From: DASYVD01 sp036000545
GTDB taxonomy: Bacteria > Actinomycetota > UBA4738 > CALAEC01
Reading direction: 5' to 3'
Length of the DNA stretch: 41,503 nucleotides
NCBI GenBank assembly: GCA_036000545.1
Contig: DASYVD010000015.1
Span: 1 to 41,503 of the forward strand
The notes below the pieces were generated by a model. That model saw only the letters and a list, made by a program, of their open reading frames with translations, searched no databases and was not told the origin of the DNA. Shown one piece after another: positions 24,760 through 32,272 of this stretch (position 1 is its first letter; every line of letters starts with the position of its first letter). A program made the position numbers and the translations under genes.

Positions 24760-24982
24760 CTACTCGACCGTGAAGGCCGTCCGCATGCCGATCGCGTAGG
24801 TGGGCCTCCTGCTCGTCCTCGTCGTAGATGTTGCAGATCAGAACGTAGTTGCCGGCGCCAAGATCGACGGTCAGGCTCGGCGTGTCGCCGACCGGGATGT
24901 CCTCGATCTCGTCGATCACCTCCATCCCCTCGCCCTCCTCCTCGACGGCGCCCTTCTCGTCGGTGGGCACCTTGCAAGTCAC
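24760..24982 (-). pseudogene. cupredoxin, 5'-truncated and frameshifted
   Basis: The frame from the GTG at 24982 codes 61 residues resembling the C-terminal half of a plastocyanin-like protein (LTVDLGAGNYVLICNI), then runs out of family-like sequence. Skipping one base at 24799 restores a natural end, YAIGMRTAFTVE and stop at 24760. It also completes the type-1 copper set Cys50-His61-Met66. The N-terminal half with the first His ligand is missing, and no start codon exists further upstream in frame. So it is either a decayed gene or one with sequencing errors. It sits first in the leftward cluster, behind the paired boxes. Confidence 0.6.
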
Positions 24983-25060
24983 GTCCTTCTCGTTGCCATC
25001 GCTCCCCTTCCCTTCGATGGGCTGCCAGCTACCATGTGCGGGACCAAGCTGTGAGGGAAA

Positions 25061-25097
25061 GGGACGAAGGTCCCGGCCCGAACAGGACCTTCGGTTC
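25061..25097. promoter_or_regulatory. paired DosR-like palindromes upstream of the cupredoxin/membrane cluster
   Basis: Site 1 is GGGAC-GAAG-GTCCC (25061-25074), with perfect arms. Site 2 is AGGAC-CTTC-GGTTC (25084-25097), weaker. Centres are 23 bp apart. They lie about 80 bp upstream of the cupredoxin remnant. Confidence 0.7.
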
Positions 25098-25118
25098 GAT
25101 GCTATCTCGCATGCCCCC

Positions 25119-25778
25119 CTAGGTTCCGGGAGTCTGGGTGTGGCGGGCCAGGTATGCGGCTGCCTCGGCCCGGCGAGCGACCTCGAGCTTCGACAGGATG
25201 CTGGACACGTAGTTCTTCACGGTCTTCTCCGCGAGGTGAAGCTCATCGCCGATCTCGTGGTTCGTCTTCCCGTCCGCCACGAGAACGAGGATTCTTTCTT
25301 CTTGGGGGGAGAGTCGGGCCAGCTTCTCGTCTTTGAGCAGATGCTTGCCCTTCCGCAAGCGGTCGAGGACCGCCCCGGTCACCGAGGGATCGAGGAGCGA
25401 CTTCCCCGCGGCCACTTCCCGGATAGACCGGACCAGGTCGCCCCCCTTCACTTGCTTGAGCACGTACCCGGAGGCCCCGGCCATGATCGAGGCAAACAGG
25501 GCCTCGTCGTCGGCGAATGATGTCAACATGATCACCTGGGTCTTCGGGCGGCGGGTGCGGATCTCCCTGGTGGCCTCGATCCCGGATCCATCGGCCAGAC
25601 GGACGTCCATGACCACGATGTCGGGGCGGGTGGCCTCCGCGACCTCCACCGCCTCCGTTACTCGTTCGGCCTCCCCGCAGACCACGATCCCGCCGGCGGA
25701 CTCCAGCAAGGAACGAACCCCGGACCGCACGACCTCGTGGTCGTCGACGATCATCACCCGGATCGGCTGATCGCTCAT
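25119..25778 (-). CDS. DevR/DosR-like response regulator
   Basis: A 219-residue NarL-family regulator. The receiver has the acidic pair VDDHE near the N-terminus, the acceptor Asp in DIVVMDVRLADGSGIE, the Thr in IMLTSFADDEA, and FASIMAGASGYVLKQVKGGD with the conserved Lys. The C-terminal LuxR helix-turn-helix (LSPQEERILVLVADGKTNHE, then LHLAEKTVKNYVSSILSKLE) matches M. tuberculosis DevR closely, including AEKTVKNYVS. I chose the ATG at 25778 (GGTGG upstream); a GTG at 25787 is an alternative. It follows its kinase by about 20 bp. The palindromes around it have the spacing of DevR sites, so it is the probable master regulator of the surrounding genes. Confidence 0.92.
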   Translation of the reverse strand: MSDQPIRVMIVDDHEVVRSGVRSLLESAGGIVVCGEAERVTEAVEVAEATRPDIVVMDVRLADGSGIEATREIRTRRPKTQVIMLTSFADDEALFASIMAGASGYVLKQVKGGDLVRSIREVAAGKSLLDPSVTGAVLDRLRKGKHLLKDEKLARLSPQEERILVLVADGKTNHEIGDELHLAEKTVKNYVSSILSKLEVARRAEAAAYLARHTQTPGT

Positions 25779-25799
25779 CCCGGCCACCCTAGCATCCGC

Positions 25800-26945
25800 T
25801 TACACGGAGATAAGGACCCGCACGGTGGTCCCATCGCCGGACATGGAATCGATCTCCAGCCGGCCGTTCAACGCTCGGGCGCGTGATTCCAAGTTCGCCA
25901 GGCCGTGGCCTTTCCCTTGCGACTCGGCAGGATCGAACCCCGTGCCGTCGTCCTCGACCTCGAGCACGATGTCACTCCCCCTGCGGGTCAGCACCACCGA
26001 TAGGGTCTGCGCGCCAGCATGTCGGATCGCGTTGGAGATGGTTTCCCTGGCGACCTGAAGGATGTCCGAGGCTTTCCCGGCGAGCAGTGAAGCGGCCTCG
26101 GCATCGACCTCGAGGCGGATCGCCAGCTCCGTGCCCCGCCGAAACTCGTCGACCAGGTCCGCGAGAGCGCGCTCGAGCTCGACGTCGGCCCGCCCGCCGG
26201 GCCCGAGCCCGAAGATGTAGTTCCGAAGGTCGCGGATCACCCGGTCCACGTCCTCCACCGCTGCCTCCAACCGAGCCCGAACGGCCTCGCTTGGAGTCAC
26301 AGCCTCCGTCGCCTGGAGCGACATCCCCACGGCGAACAGCGACTGAACGACGCCGTCGTGCAGCTCCTTGGCGATCCGCTCCCGGTCCTCCAACAGGGCC
26401 AGCCGCTTGAGCTCCTCCTGGATGCGGGCGTTTTCCTCCCACAGGCGCGCGTTCTCCACCGCCACACCGGCCTGGGCGGCCAGGGTCACCACAGCCACCT
26501 CGTCGTCCTCGGTGAACTCAGACGCTCCCCGCTTCTCAGTGAGGTAGAGGTTCCCGTATACCCGCCCCCGCACGGAGACCGGGACGCCCAGGAACGACGT
26601 CATCGGCGGATGATTCGGCGGGAACCCCACCGACCGGGGATCGTCTTGGATCCGCCGCAGGCGCAACGGGTGGGCCTCTTCGATCAGGATTCCGAGGATC
26701 CCCCGCCCCACGGGTAGTGATCCGATGGCCCGGCGCTCCTCCTCGGTGACCCCGTGGGTGACGAACTCGTGGATCCGACCATCGGTTCCCAGGACACCCA
26801 GCGCCCCGTACCGCGCGTCGGCAACCTCGCAGGCCAGCTCCACGATCTTCTGAAGCACCGCCGGGAGCGAGAGCTCCGAAGCCAGGGCGATCCCGGCCTG
26901 GACCAGGGCGTCCTGGCGCCGGGAGGCCTCATCGGTCTGGGTCAT
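25800..26945 (-). CDS. DevS-like GAF-domain sensor histidine kinase
   Basis: A 381-residue cytosolic kinase. Residues about 25-165 form one GAF domain with the DevS/DosT hallmarks LPVGRGILGILIEE and GFPPNHPPMTSFLGVPV. His112 in that motif aligns with the heme-binding His149 of mycobacterial DevS. The dimerisation helix ERIAKELHDGVVQSLFAVGM holds the phospho-acceptor His196, and a HATPase domain ends with GTGFDP and GHGLANLESR. Unlike mycobacterial DevS it has only one GAF domain. It likely senses oxygen, NO or redox state, but the HPPM motif also occurs in non-heme relatives. It precedes the regulator gene on the same strand and shares a divergent promoter region with the CBS operon. Confidence 0.9.
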   Translation of the reverse strand: MTQTDEASRRQDALVQAGIALASELSLPAVLQKIVELACEVADARYGALGVLGTDGRIHEFVTHGVTEEERRAIGSLPVGRGILGILIEEAHPLRLRRIQDDPRSVGFPPNHPPMTSFLGVPVSVRGRVYGNLYLTEKRGASEFTEDDEVAVVTLAAQAGVAVENARLWEENARIQEELKRLALLEDRERIAKELHDGVVQSLFAVGMSLQATEAVTPSEAVRARLEAAVEDVDRVIRDLRNYIFGLGPGGRADVELERALADLVDEFRRGTELAIRLEVDAEAASLLAGKASDILQVARETISNAIRHAGAQTLSVVLTRRGSDIVLEVEDDGTGFDPAESQGKGHGLANLESRARALNGRLEIDSMSGDGTTVRVLISV

Positions 26946-26960
26946 GGACAGAGCGTACAG

Positions 26961-26997
26961 GGGCCAAGGGTCCCCCGGAACGCGGGTCGTTCGGTCC
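26961..26997. promoter_or_regulatory. paired DosR-like palindromes between the DevS-like kinase and CBS operon
   Basis: Site 1 is GGGCC-AAGG-GTCCC (26961-26974) and site 2 is GGGTC-GTTC-GGTCC (26984-26997). Centres are 23 bp apart. The pair lies 56 bp before the CBS gene and 16 bp before the kinase start, so it could drive the CBS operon and autoregulate the two-component system. Confidence 0.72.
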
Positions 26998-27052
26998 TGG
27001 GGAGGCCACACGCAGCCTCTTACGGTTGGTGACGGACCGAAAGGAGGGTCAC

Positions 27053-27457
27053 ATGAAGGTGCGCGCGATGTACACGCCGAACATCCTCTCCGCCGGCGCC
27101 AACGAAGACCTCGCCGAGGTCGCCGCGAGAATGCATTTCCACGAGGTGGGAGCCCTGCTGGTGTTCCGCCACGGGATTCTTCAGGGGATCATCACGGAGC
27201 GGGACCTCATGTGCGCGGTCGCCGACGGAGTCGATCCGGCCACCGCCACGGTCGACCGATACATGACGCGCGACCCGGTCACCGTCACCCCCGACACCGA
27301 GGACACCGCGGCCGCAGCCCTCATGCTCCAACTGGGAGTGAGGCACCTCCCGGTGATGGAGGGCGGACAGGTCGTGGGCATGCTCTCAGCTCGCGATCTC
27401 CTCGCGGACCTGTCCTGGGAGGCGGAGCCACACAAAGAGGAGGTCTTGACGCCATGA
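27053..27457 (+). CDS. CBS-pair protein (Hrp1-like)
   Basis: A 134-residue protein made of two CBS modules (HEVGALLVFRHGILQGIITE with RDLM, then VRHLPVMEGGQVVGMLSARD). Length and layout match M. tuberculosis hypoxic response protein 1, a DosR target. CBS pairs usually bind adenine nucleotides or similar ligands. The ATG at 27053 is preceded by AAAGGAGG. It is first in an operon of three CBS genes linked by ATGA overlaps and lies directly downstream of a box pair. Confidence 0.9.
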   Translation: MKVRAMYTPNILSAGANEDLAEVAARMHFHEVGALLVFRHGILQGIITERDLMCAVADGVDPATATVDRYMTRDPVTVTPDTEDTAAAALMLQLGVRHLPVMEGGQVVGMLSARDLLADLSWEAEPHKEEVLTP

Positions 27458-28170
27458 AGCAACTGACGGTACGGGACGTGATGACGAACAGCGTGGTCAC
27501 CACGTCCCCCTCTGCGCCGTTCAAATACGTCGTGCGCATCATGCAGGACCATCGGATCAGCGGCGTTCCGGTGGTGGACGAATCCGGACGGCTGCTGGGA
27601 ATCGTCACTGGGGCCGACCTTCTGAAGGCGGAGAGCGCGGAGCCGCCTCGTCGGAAGTTCTTCCTCGAATGGTTCATCTCGCCTCGGCGCCTCACACAGC
27701 TGGAGCGGCGGTCGGAGGACCTGCGAGCGGAGGACGTCATGACCCGGGACGTGGTGACCGTGTCCCCCCAGACGCCCATGACGGATGCGGCGCGGACCCT
27801 TCTGGAGGCCGGCGTGAAACGACTCCCGGTGACCGATGCGGGAGGCCGTGTCGTGGGCGTCGTCAGCCGGACAGACCTGCTGCGGCCTTATCTCCGCTCC
27901 GACCTGGACATCCGGAAAGAGGTCGTCGAGGACGTGATCCTTGAGGCCATGTGGATCGACCCTTCGACCCTGGACGTCCGGGTTAACCGCGGCGTGGTGA
28001 CCGTGACGGGGCGGGTCGAGCGCCGGAGCGAGAAGGAGATCCTGGTGGAGCTGATCCGCCGAGTCTCGGGCGTCGTGGGAGTGCACGATGAGCTCTCCTA
28101 CGAGGAGGACGACCGGGCGCTCGAGCGGCGGATCCCGCTTCCAGAGAGCCTGAGGACGACCTTCAGATGA
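27454..28170 (+). CDS. CBS-CBS-BON domain protein
   Basis: A 238-residue protein. The first CBS module covers residues about 5-55 (DHRISGVPVVDESGRLLGIV). After a linker with a basic/aromatic patch (RRKFFLEWFISPRRLTQLER), the second covers about 90-145 (GVKRLPVTDAGGRVVGVVSR). Residues about 160-220 form a BON domain (VNRGVVTVTGRVERRSEKE), a fold linked to membrane or phospholipid contact. The ATG overlaps the previous stop (ATGA). Such CBS-BON proteins are frequent in actinobacterial stress loci; the ligand is unknown. Confidence 0.9.
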   Translation: MKQLTVRDVMTNSVVTTSPSAPFKYVVRIMQDHRISGVPVVDESGRLLGIVTGADLLKAESAEPPRRKFFLEWFISPRRLTQLERRSEDLRAEDVMTRDVVTVSPQTPMTDAARTLLEAGVKRLPVTDAGGRVVGVVSRTDLLRPYLRSDLDIRKEVVEDVILEAMWIDPSTLDVRVNRGVVTVTGRVERRSEKEILVELIRRVSGVVGVHDELSYEEDDRALERRIPLPESLRTTFR

Positions 28171-28748
28171 GCGCCGTACGCGTCAAAGACATCATGTCGG
28201 TTCGCGTGATCACGGTCACACCCCAGACCCCGATCAAGGAGGTGGCCACGCTCCTCGTCGAGCAAAGAGTGAGCGGCGTTCCGGTCGTCGATGGGGGAAG
28301 GGTCATCGGTATCGTGTCGGAGTCCGACATCCTGCCCCTCCGCGAGGAAAAGCCGGCCCGACCGGTGCGCACGGCCGCAGACGTCATGACGGCGCCGGTC
28401 ATCACCCTCACCGAGGAAGCCACGGTCACCGAAGCGGCAAGGGTGCTCGAGCGTCATCGCGTGAAGCGGGCCCCGGTGCTCCGCGAAGGCCTGCTCGTGG
28501 GGATCGTCACGAGAGGCGATCTGCTCAGGCCGTATCTCCGCACCGACACGGAGATTCTCGTGGGAGTGGAGGACGTCATCGAGGCTCAGGGGCTGTCCCC
28601 GCGGCATGTTCACGCGGCAGTCAGGGATGGAGTGGTCACGCTCGACGGCACCATCGGCACCGAGCGCGACCGGGCGATCCTGCTCCGCCTTGTCCGTTCC
28701 CTTGACGGCGTGGTCGACGTGGTGGACGGCGTCGCCATCGTGGCCTGA
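28167..28748 (+). CDS. CBS-CBS-BON domain protein
   Basis: A 193-residue relative of the preceding gene with a shorter linker: CBS1 (VRVKDIMSVRVITVTPQTPI, then RVSGVPVVDGGRVIGIVSES), CBS2 (VMTAPVITLTEEATVTEAAR, then LVGIVTRGDLLRPYL) and a C-terminal BON domain (AAVRDGVVTLDGTIGTERDR). The ATG overlaps the previous stop codon (ATGA). The similarity to its neighbour suggests tandem duplication. It ends the three-gene CBS operon. Confidence 0.9.
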   Translation: MSAVRVKDIMSVRVITVTPQTPIKEVATLLVEQRVSGVPVVDGGRVIGIVSESDILPLREEKPARPVRTAADVMTAPVITLTEEATVTEAARVLERHRVKRAPVLREGLLVGIVTRGDLLRPYLRTDTEILVGVEDVIEAQGLSPRHVHAAVRDGVVTLDGTIGTERDRAILLRLVRSLDGVVDVVDGVAIVA

Positions 28749-28766
28749 GTGGGTCCCAGGTCACAT

Positions 28767-28803
28767 CGGGCAAAAGTCCCAGGCGAGAGGGGTCGTCCGG
28801 CCC
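28767..28803. promoter_or_regulatory. paired DosR-like palindromes upstream of the DoxX-like gene
   Basis: Site 1 is CGGGC-AAAA-GTCCC (28767-28780, one good arm) and site 2 is GGGTC-GTCC-GGCCC (28790-28803). Centres are 23 bp apart, 53 bp before the start codon. A further GGGTC-CCAG-GTCAC lies at 28751-28764. Confidence 0.7.
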
Positions 28804-28855
28804 ATGTGACCGCCGACGCGAACCCCCATGCTGAACCCAGAAAGGAGGTGGGCAC

Positions 28856-29461
28856 ATGTCCACAACGTTGGTGAAAGAGACACCAGAGTCCTCCGTGAAG
28901 GCCCTCCCCGCCTACGGCACGCCTGACGAGCCGAAGGTCAAGGGGGGCAACTTCTGGGGCGTTATTCGGATCGCCGTCGGCTGGGTGTTCCTGTGGTCCT
29001 TCCTGGACAAGGCCTTCGCCCTGGGGTTCAGCACCGGGCGGAACCCGGAGACCGGAGTAATCGACTTCTTCGGCCCGGACGCCTGGATCAACGGTGCATC
29101 CCCCACCGCGGGGTTCCTCCAGTTCGGGGTGCACAGCAAGGAGCCCTTTACCGGGTTCTACCAGGGACTGGCCGGGGCGACCTGGGTCGACTGGGTCTAC
29201 ATGCTCTCGCTGCTGGCCATCGGCACCGCGCTGATCTTCGGCCTCGGCACCCGACTGGCCGCCATCGGCGGGATCATCTGGATGGCGATCTTGTACACCG
29301 CGGCCGCCGTGTGGCCGGAATTCAACCCGTTCCTCGACGAGCACGTGGTCTACGCCATCGCCCTGGCGGGGATCGCCCACGTCGGAGCGGGCCGGTACCT
29401 CGGCTTCGGCGGCTGGTGGGAGCGCACCGCGCTGGTTCAGAGATTTCCGATCCTCAAGTAA
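28856..29461 (+). CDS. DoxX/DoxD-like membrane protein
   Basis: A 201-residue membrane protein. A 30-residue soluble N-terminus precedes the first helix (FWGVIRIAVGWVFLWSFLDK). Three more helices follow, at about residues 115-135, 138-160 and 162-180. The pattern of FLDK, WINGASPTAGFL, VDWVYMLSLLAIGTALI and GWW matches the DoxX/TQO-small-subunit family, linked in other bacteria to quinone-coupled thiol or thiosulfate oxidation and redox stress. AAAGGAGGTG precedes the ATG. It stands as a single gene between a box pair and a strong terminator. Confidence 0.85.
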   Translation: MSTTLVKETPESSVKALPAYGTPDEPKVKGGNFWGVIRIAVGWVFLWSFLDKAFALGFSTGRNPETGVIDFFGPDAWINGASPTAGFLQFGVHSKEPFTGFYQGLAGATWVDWVYMLSLLAIGTALIFGLGTRLAAIGGIIWMAILYTAAAVWPEFNPFLDEHVVYAIALAGIAHVGAGRYLGFGGWWERTALVQRFPILK

Positions 29462-29488
29462 CCAAGGGTCGAGTCGACCGGCCGGTCG

Positions 29489-29528
29489 GAGCCCGGGGCG
29501 GGATCACCGCCCCGGGCTCTTCCCTTTC
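29489..29528 (+). terminator. Rho-independent terminator of the DoxX-like gene
   Basis: A perfect 13-bp stem (GAGCCCGGGGCGG with CCGCCCCGGGCTC), a 5-nt loop (gatca), then the T-rich tail TTCCCTTTC, 28 bp after the stop codon. Confidence 0.9.
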
Positions 29529-29607
29529 AGGTCCTCTGCGCGCCAAGGGGCAGCGCAGAGGGCGCGCCCTCCACCCGCACCCGGGTGTCAGTGGCCTGCC
29601 GGGAGGC

Positions 29608-29644
29608 GGTCCGTTCGGCCCCCGGGAAGCGGGACCTTCGTCGC
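29608..29644. promoter_or_regulatory. paired DosR-like palindromes upstream of the 29.7-30.8 kb operon
   Basis: Site 1 is GGTCC-GTTC-GGCCC (29608-29621) and site 2 is GGGAC-CTTC-GTCGC (29631-29644). Centres are 23 bp apart, 39 bp before the ATG at 29683. Confidence 0.7.
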
Positions 29645-29682
29645 TGTCGAGGGCGGTGGAGAAAACCGACACTAACTGCACG

Positions 29683-30210
29683 ATGTTCATCTACTACTTC
29701 GTGGTCGCACCGGGACCCTTCGAGGACGTGGAGCGGGCTCTCCTGGACGTACTCGTCGGGCTTCCCGGCCAGGCCGACGTTGCCTACCGGGAAGGCGAGG
29801 AGCTCCGAAGCCGCCTGCGCTCCGGGCAGGGAGCGGTAGCCAAGACGGTTCGTCTCCACGTGGGGAATCCGCACCAACAGGACGGGCAGGTCAGGATCCC
29901 CCTCACCTGGGAGGCCACCGGCACTCCAGGGCTGTTCCCGCGGATGGACGCCGACCTGGTCCTGGCCGCCGTGGGGCCCGAGCTCACCCATGTGGAGTTT
30001 CGTGGAACGTACCGCCCGCCCCTCGGGCCCGTGGGAAGAGCCCTCGACCGAGCGCTCCTCCACCGAGTGGCCGAGGCAAGCGTGAAGAGCTTCGTCGACC
30101 AGCTGGCCGCCGCTCTGCTCGAGCGGATGGGGCGCACCGCTGGCGCTGAGGGAGGTGAGGGCGATGGCCCGGTGGGAGAAGTTCCGGCAGTGCCCGGGGT
30201 GCGGGTATAA
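29683..30210 (+). CDS. hypothetical protein, possible SRPBCC-like fold
   Basis: A 175-residue soluble protein with no signal peptide. The pattern of strands in the middle (VRIPLTWEATGTPGLFPRMD, then ELTHVEFRGTYRPPLG) followed by a long C-terminal helix (LLHRVAEASVKSFVDQLAAA) resembles SRPBCC/START-type ligand-binding proteins, but I cannot name a family. The last 47 bp overlap the next gene in another frame, unusually long for this window. The C-terminal Gly/Glu-rich residues may therefore be dispensable, or the stop may have shifted. It is first gene behind a box pair. Confidence 0.65.
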   Translation: MFIYYFVVAPGPFEDVERALLDVLVGLPGQADVAYREGEELRSRLRSGQGAVAKTVRLHVGNPHQQDGQVRIPLTWEATGTPGLFPRMDADLVLAAVGPELTHVEFRGTYRPPLGPVGRALDRALLHRVAEASVKSFVDQLAAALLERMGRTAGAEGGEGDGPVGEVPAVPGVRV

Positions 30211-30427
30211 CTTCGCCACGGGAGAGGGCGAGCAGTCCTGCAACTACTACGATTGCCCGTACGTGCCGCAAGAGCTGAACGTCTTCTGCGACGTGTGCCG
30301 GTTCGATTTCTTCACGGGGGAGGGGAATCCTTCCTGTGAAGACCCCGCCACATGCCCCCACGGTGAGGAGGCTCGGTCGCACGTGGAGAACATGCGGAAG
30401 TGGCGCGAGCTGATAGGACTGAGGTAA
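30164..30427 (+). CDS. Cys-rich protein with two tandem metal-binding modules
   Basis: An 87-residue protein. It has two similar modules: CPGCGYNFATGEGEQSC followed by CPY, and CDVCRFDFFTGEGNPSC followed by CPH. Each provides a CxxC knuckle, an aromatic F-x-TGEG turn and two further Cys, enough for one zinc or iron each. The repeat suggests internal duplication. GGAGGTGAGG precedes the ATG at 30164. I do not recognise the family. It overlaps the upstream gene and precedes a GerW-like gene, so it is probably co-expressed under the paired boxes. Confidence 0.8.
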   Translation: MARWEKFRQCPGCGYNFATGEGEQSCNYYDCPYVPQELNVFCDVCRFDFFTGEGNPSCEDPATCPHGEEARSHVENMRKWRELIGLR

Positions 30428-30480
30428 GAGGTTCCGGAAGCCGGCTGGCAAGCGTCGGATCGGTCCGAGAGGAGGCGCTC

Positions 30481-30828
30481 ATGGAGGTTCAGGAGATCGT
30501 CGATGTGGCGCGCGACGCCCTCACGGTGAAGCGGGTGTTCGGGGACCCCTACGAGAAGAACGGAGTAACGGTGATCCCCGCCGCCTCGGTCCGAGGTGGG
30601 GCCGGCGGCGGCAGCGGTGAGGGCCCCGAGGGCACCGGCAGGGGAGGCGGGGGTGGTTTCGGCCTCACGGCTCGGCCCGCGGGCGCGTACGTGATTCGGG
30701 GCGACCAGGTCACCTGGCAGCCTGCCGTAGACGTGAACCGCATCGTCCTGGGCGCGCAGATCTTGGCGCTGGCCGCCCTCCTGACGGTCCGGACCATCGC
30801 CAAGGTCCGTTCGAAGCGGGCGGGCTGA
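30481..30828 (+). CDS. GerW/YtfJ-family protein
   Basis: A 115-residue protein with the GerW/YtfJ core: VKRVFGDPYEKNGVTVIPAA, a Gly-rich loop, GFGLTARPAGAYVIRGDQVT and VDVNRIV. A membrane helix (LGAQILALAALLTVRTIA) and a basic tail follow. In Bacillus the family is needed for spore lysozyme sensitivity; in non-sporulating actinobacteria its job is unknown. The ATG at 30481 has GAGAGGAGG upstream. It is third in the short operon behind the box pair. Confidence 0.87.
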   Translation: MEVQEIVDVARDALTVKRVFGDPYEKNGVTVIPAASVRGGAGGGSGEGPEGTGRGGGGGFGLTARPAGAYVIRGDQVTWQPAVDVNRIVLGAQILALAALLTVRTIAKVRSKRAG

Positions 30829-30886
30829 GGCTCCGCTGAGCGGTGGACCGCTCCCCGCTCTCGCGGGACCTGTTCGGGAAATCGCC

Positions 30887-32272
30887 TTGACCTTGGTCCA
30901 AGATCTCGCCGCATTCGCTTCCAGGGCCTCGTGGGACGACCTGTCGGAGCCGGTTCGTGACGCGCTCAAGGCCCGGGTGCTCGACTCCCTGGGATGTGCC
31001 CTGGGGGCCCTCCAGGGCGAGCCGGTCCGAGCGGTCCGAGCCCAGATCGAGGACTTCGGCGGACGACCCTCCTGCACGCTCATCGGAGGGGGACGGACGT
31101 CCCCCGACCGGGCGGCATTCCTCAACGCCGCCCTGGTCCGGTACTTGGACTTCAACGACTCGTACCTGGCCAAGGGGGAGACCTGTCACCCGAGCGACAA
31201 CCTGGGAGCGGTGCTCGCGGCGGCCGAATATGCCGGAGCGGATGGCCGGACGCTCTTGACCGCCCTCGCGGTGGCCTATCAGGTCCAGTGCCGGCTTTCC
31301 GACGTTGCCCCGGTGCGGGCCAGAGGATTCGACCACACTACCCAGATGGCCTTCTCGGCGGCCTCAGGAGCCGCCAGGGCGCTGGGGCTGTACCCCGAGC
31401 GCACGGCCCACGCGGTGGCCATCGCCGGGACGACCGGTGTCGACCTCCGAGTCACCAGGACCGGGGCGCTGTCGCACTGGAAGGGTCTGGCGGCCCCACA
31501 CACCGCGTTCGACGCCACACACGCCGCCTTCCTCGCGGCTCGGGGAGTCACGGGCCCGCAGGAGGTGTTCGAGGGAAACAAGGGATTCATGGACGCGGTC
31601 TCCGGACCGTTCGAGCTCGACTGGTCTCGCGAGGACCTCGAGCGGGTCACACGAACCATCCTCAAGAGGTACAACGCAGAGATCCATTCGCAGTCGGCGA
31701 TCGAGGGGCTCCTCGAGCTCCGCTCGGAGCACGGGTTCTCGGGCCAGGACGTCGACGCCATCGAGGTGGACGTGTTCGATGTGGCCTATCACATCATCGG
31801 TGGGGGCGAGGAGGGCGAGAAGGTCACCATCGGGACGAAAGAGGATGCCGACCACTCCCTACCCTACCTGCTCGCGGTGGCGGCCCTGGACGGTCAGGTG
31901 ATGCCGGAGGAGTACGCCCCGGATCGGATCGTCCACCGCGACGTGCAGTCGCTCCTTCGGCGGGTCGTGGTCCGCCCGGACGACGAGCTCAGCCGGCGGT
32001 TCCCGAAGGACCACGCGTGCCGCGTGCGGGTCCGGCTCGCGGACGGCCGTGAGCTGTCGACGGAGAAACGAGATTACGAGGGGTTCCACACGCGGCCGAT
32101 GCGCTGGGAGACGGTGGTGTCGAAGTTCGACCAGCTCGGCGCGCTGCACGTGGGCGGGGAATTGCGCAAGGAGATCGTCGAGGCCGTGGCCTCCCTGGAC
32201 GAGATCGGGGTCCGGGATCTGACACAGACTCTCGGCAAGGTGAACACGATAGAGGAGGAGGACGAGCGATGA
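30887..32272 (+). CDS. MmgE/PrpD family protein
   Basis: A 461-residue protein of the 2-methylcitrate dehydratase/iminodisuccinate epimerase family. Recognisable parts are RVLDSLGCALGAL near residue 28, YLDFNDSYLAKGETCHPSDN near 86 with the family Asp/His residues, and KRYNAEIHSQSAIEGLLELR near 265. The start is TTG at 30887 with only a weak GGGAA upstream. Its stop overlaps the ATG of the ComA-like gene, so the two work together. There is no citrate-cycle or propionate gene nearby, so propionate catabolism is not supported. I infer a dehydratase or epimerase step on a product related to the partner enzyme. Confidence 0.9.
   Translation: MTLVQDLAAFASRASWDDLSEPVRDALKARVLDSLGCALGALQGEPVRAVRAQIEDFGGRPSCTLIGGGRTSPDRAAFLNAALVRYLDFNDSYLAKGETCHPSDNLGAVLAAAEYAGADGRTLLTALAVAYQVQCRLSDVAPVRARGFDHTTQMAFSAASGAARALGLYPERTAHAVAIAGTTGVDLRVTRTGALSHWKGLAAPHTAFDATHAAFLAARGVTGPQEVFEGNKGFMDAVSGPFELDWSREDLERVTRTILKRYNAEIHSQSAIEGLLELRSEHGFSGQDVDAIEVDVFDVAYHIIGGGEEGEKVTIGTKEDADHSLPYLLAVAALDGQVMPEEYAPDRIVHRDVQSLLRRVVVRPDDELSRRFPKDHACRVRVRLADGRELSTEKRDYEGFHTRPMRWETVVSKFDQLGALHVGGELRKEIVEAVASLDEIGVRDLTQTLGKVNTIEEEDER

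Noticed and set aside
30842..30878. Possible eighth DosR-like box pair before the PrpD-family gene
   Set aside because: GGGAC-CTGT-TCGGG has only one good arm and the upstream position has no matching partner at 23 bp.
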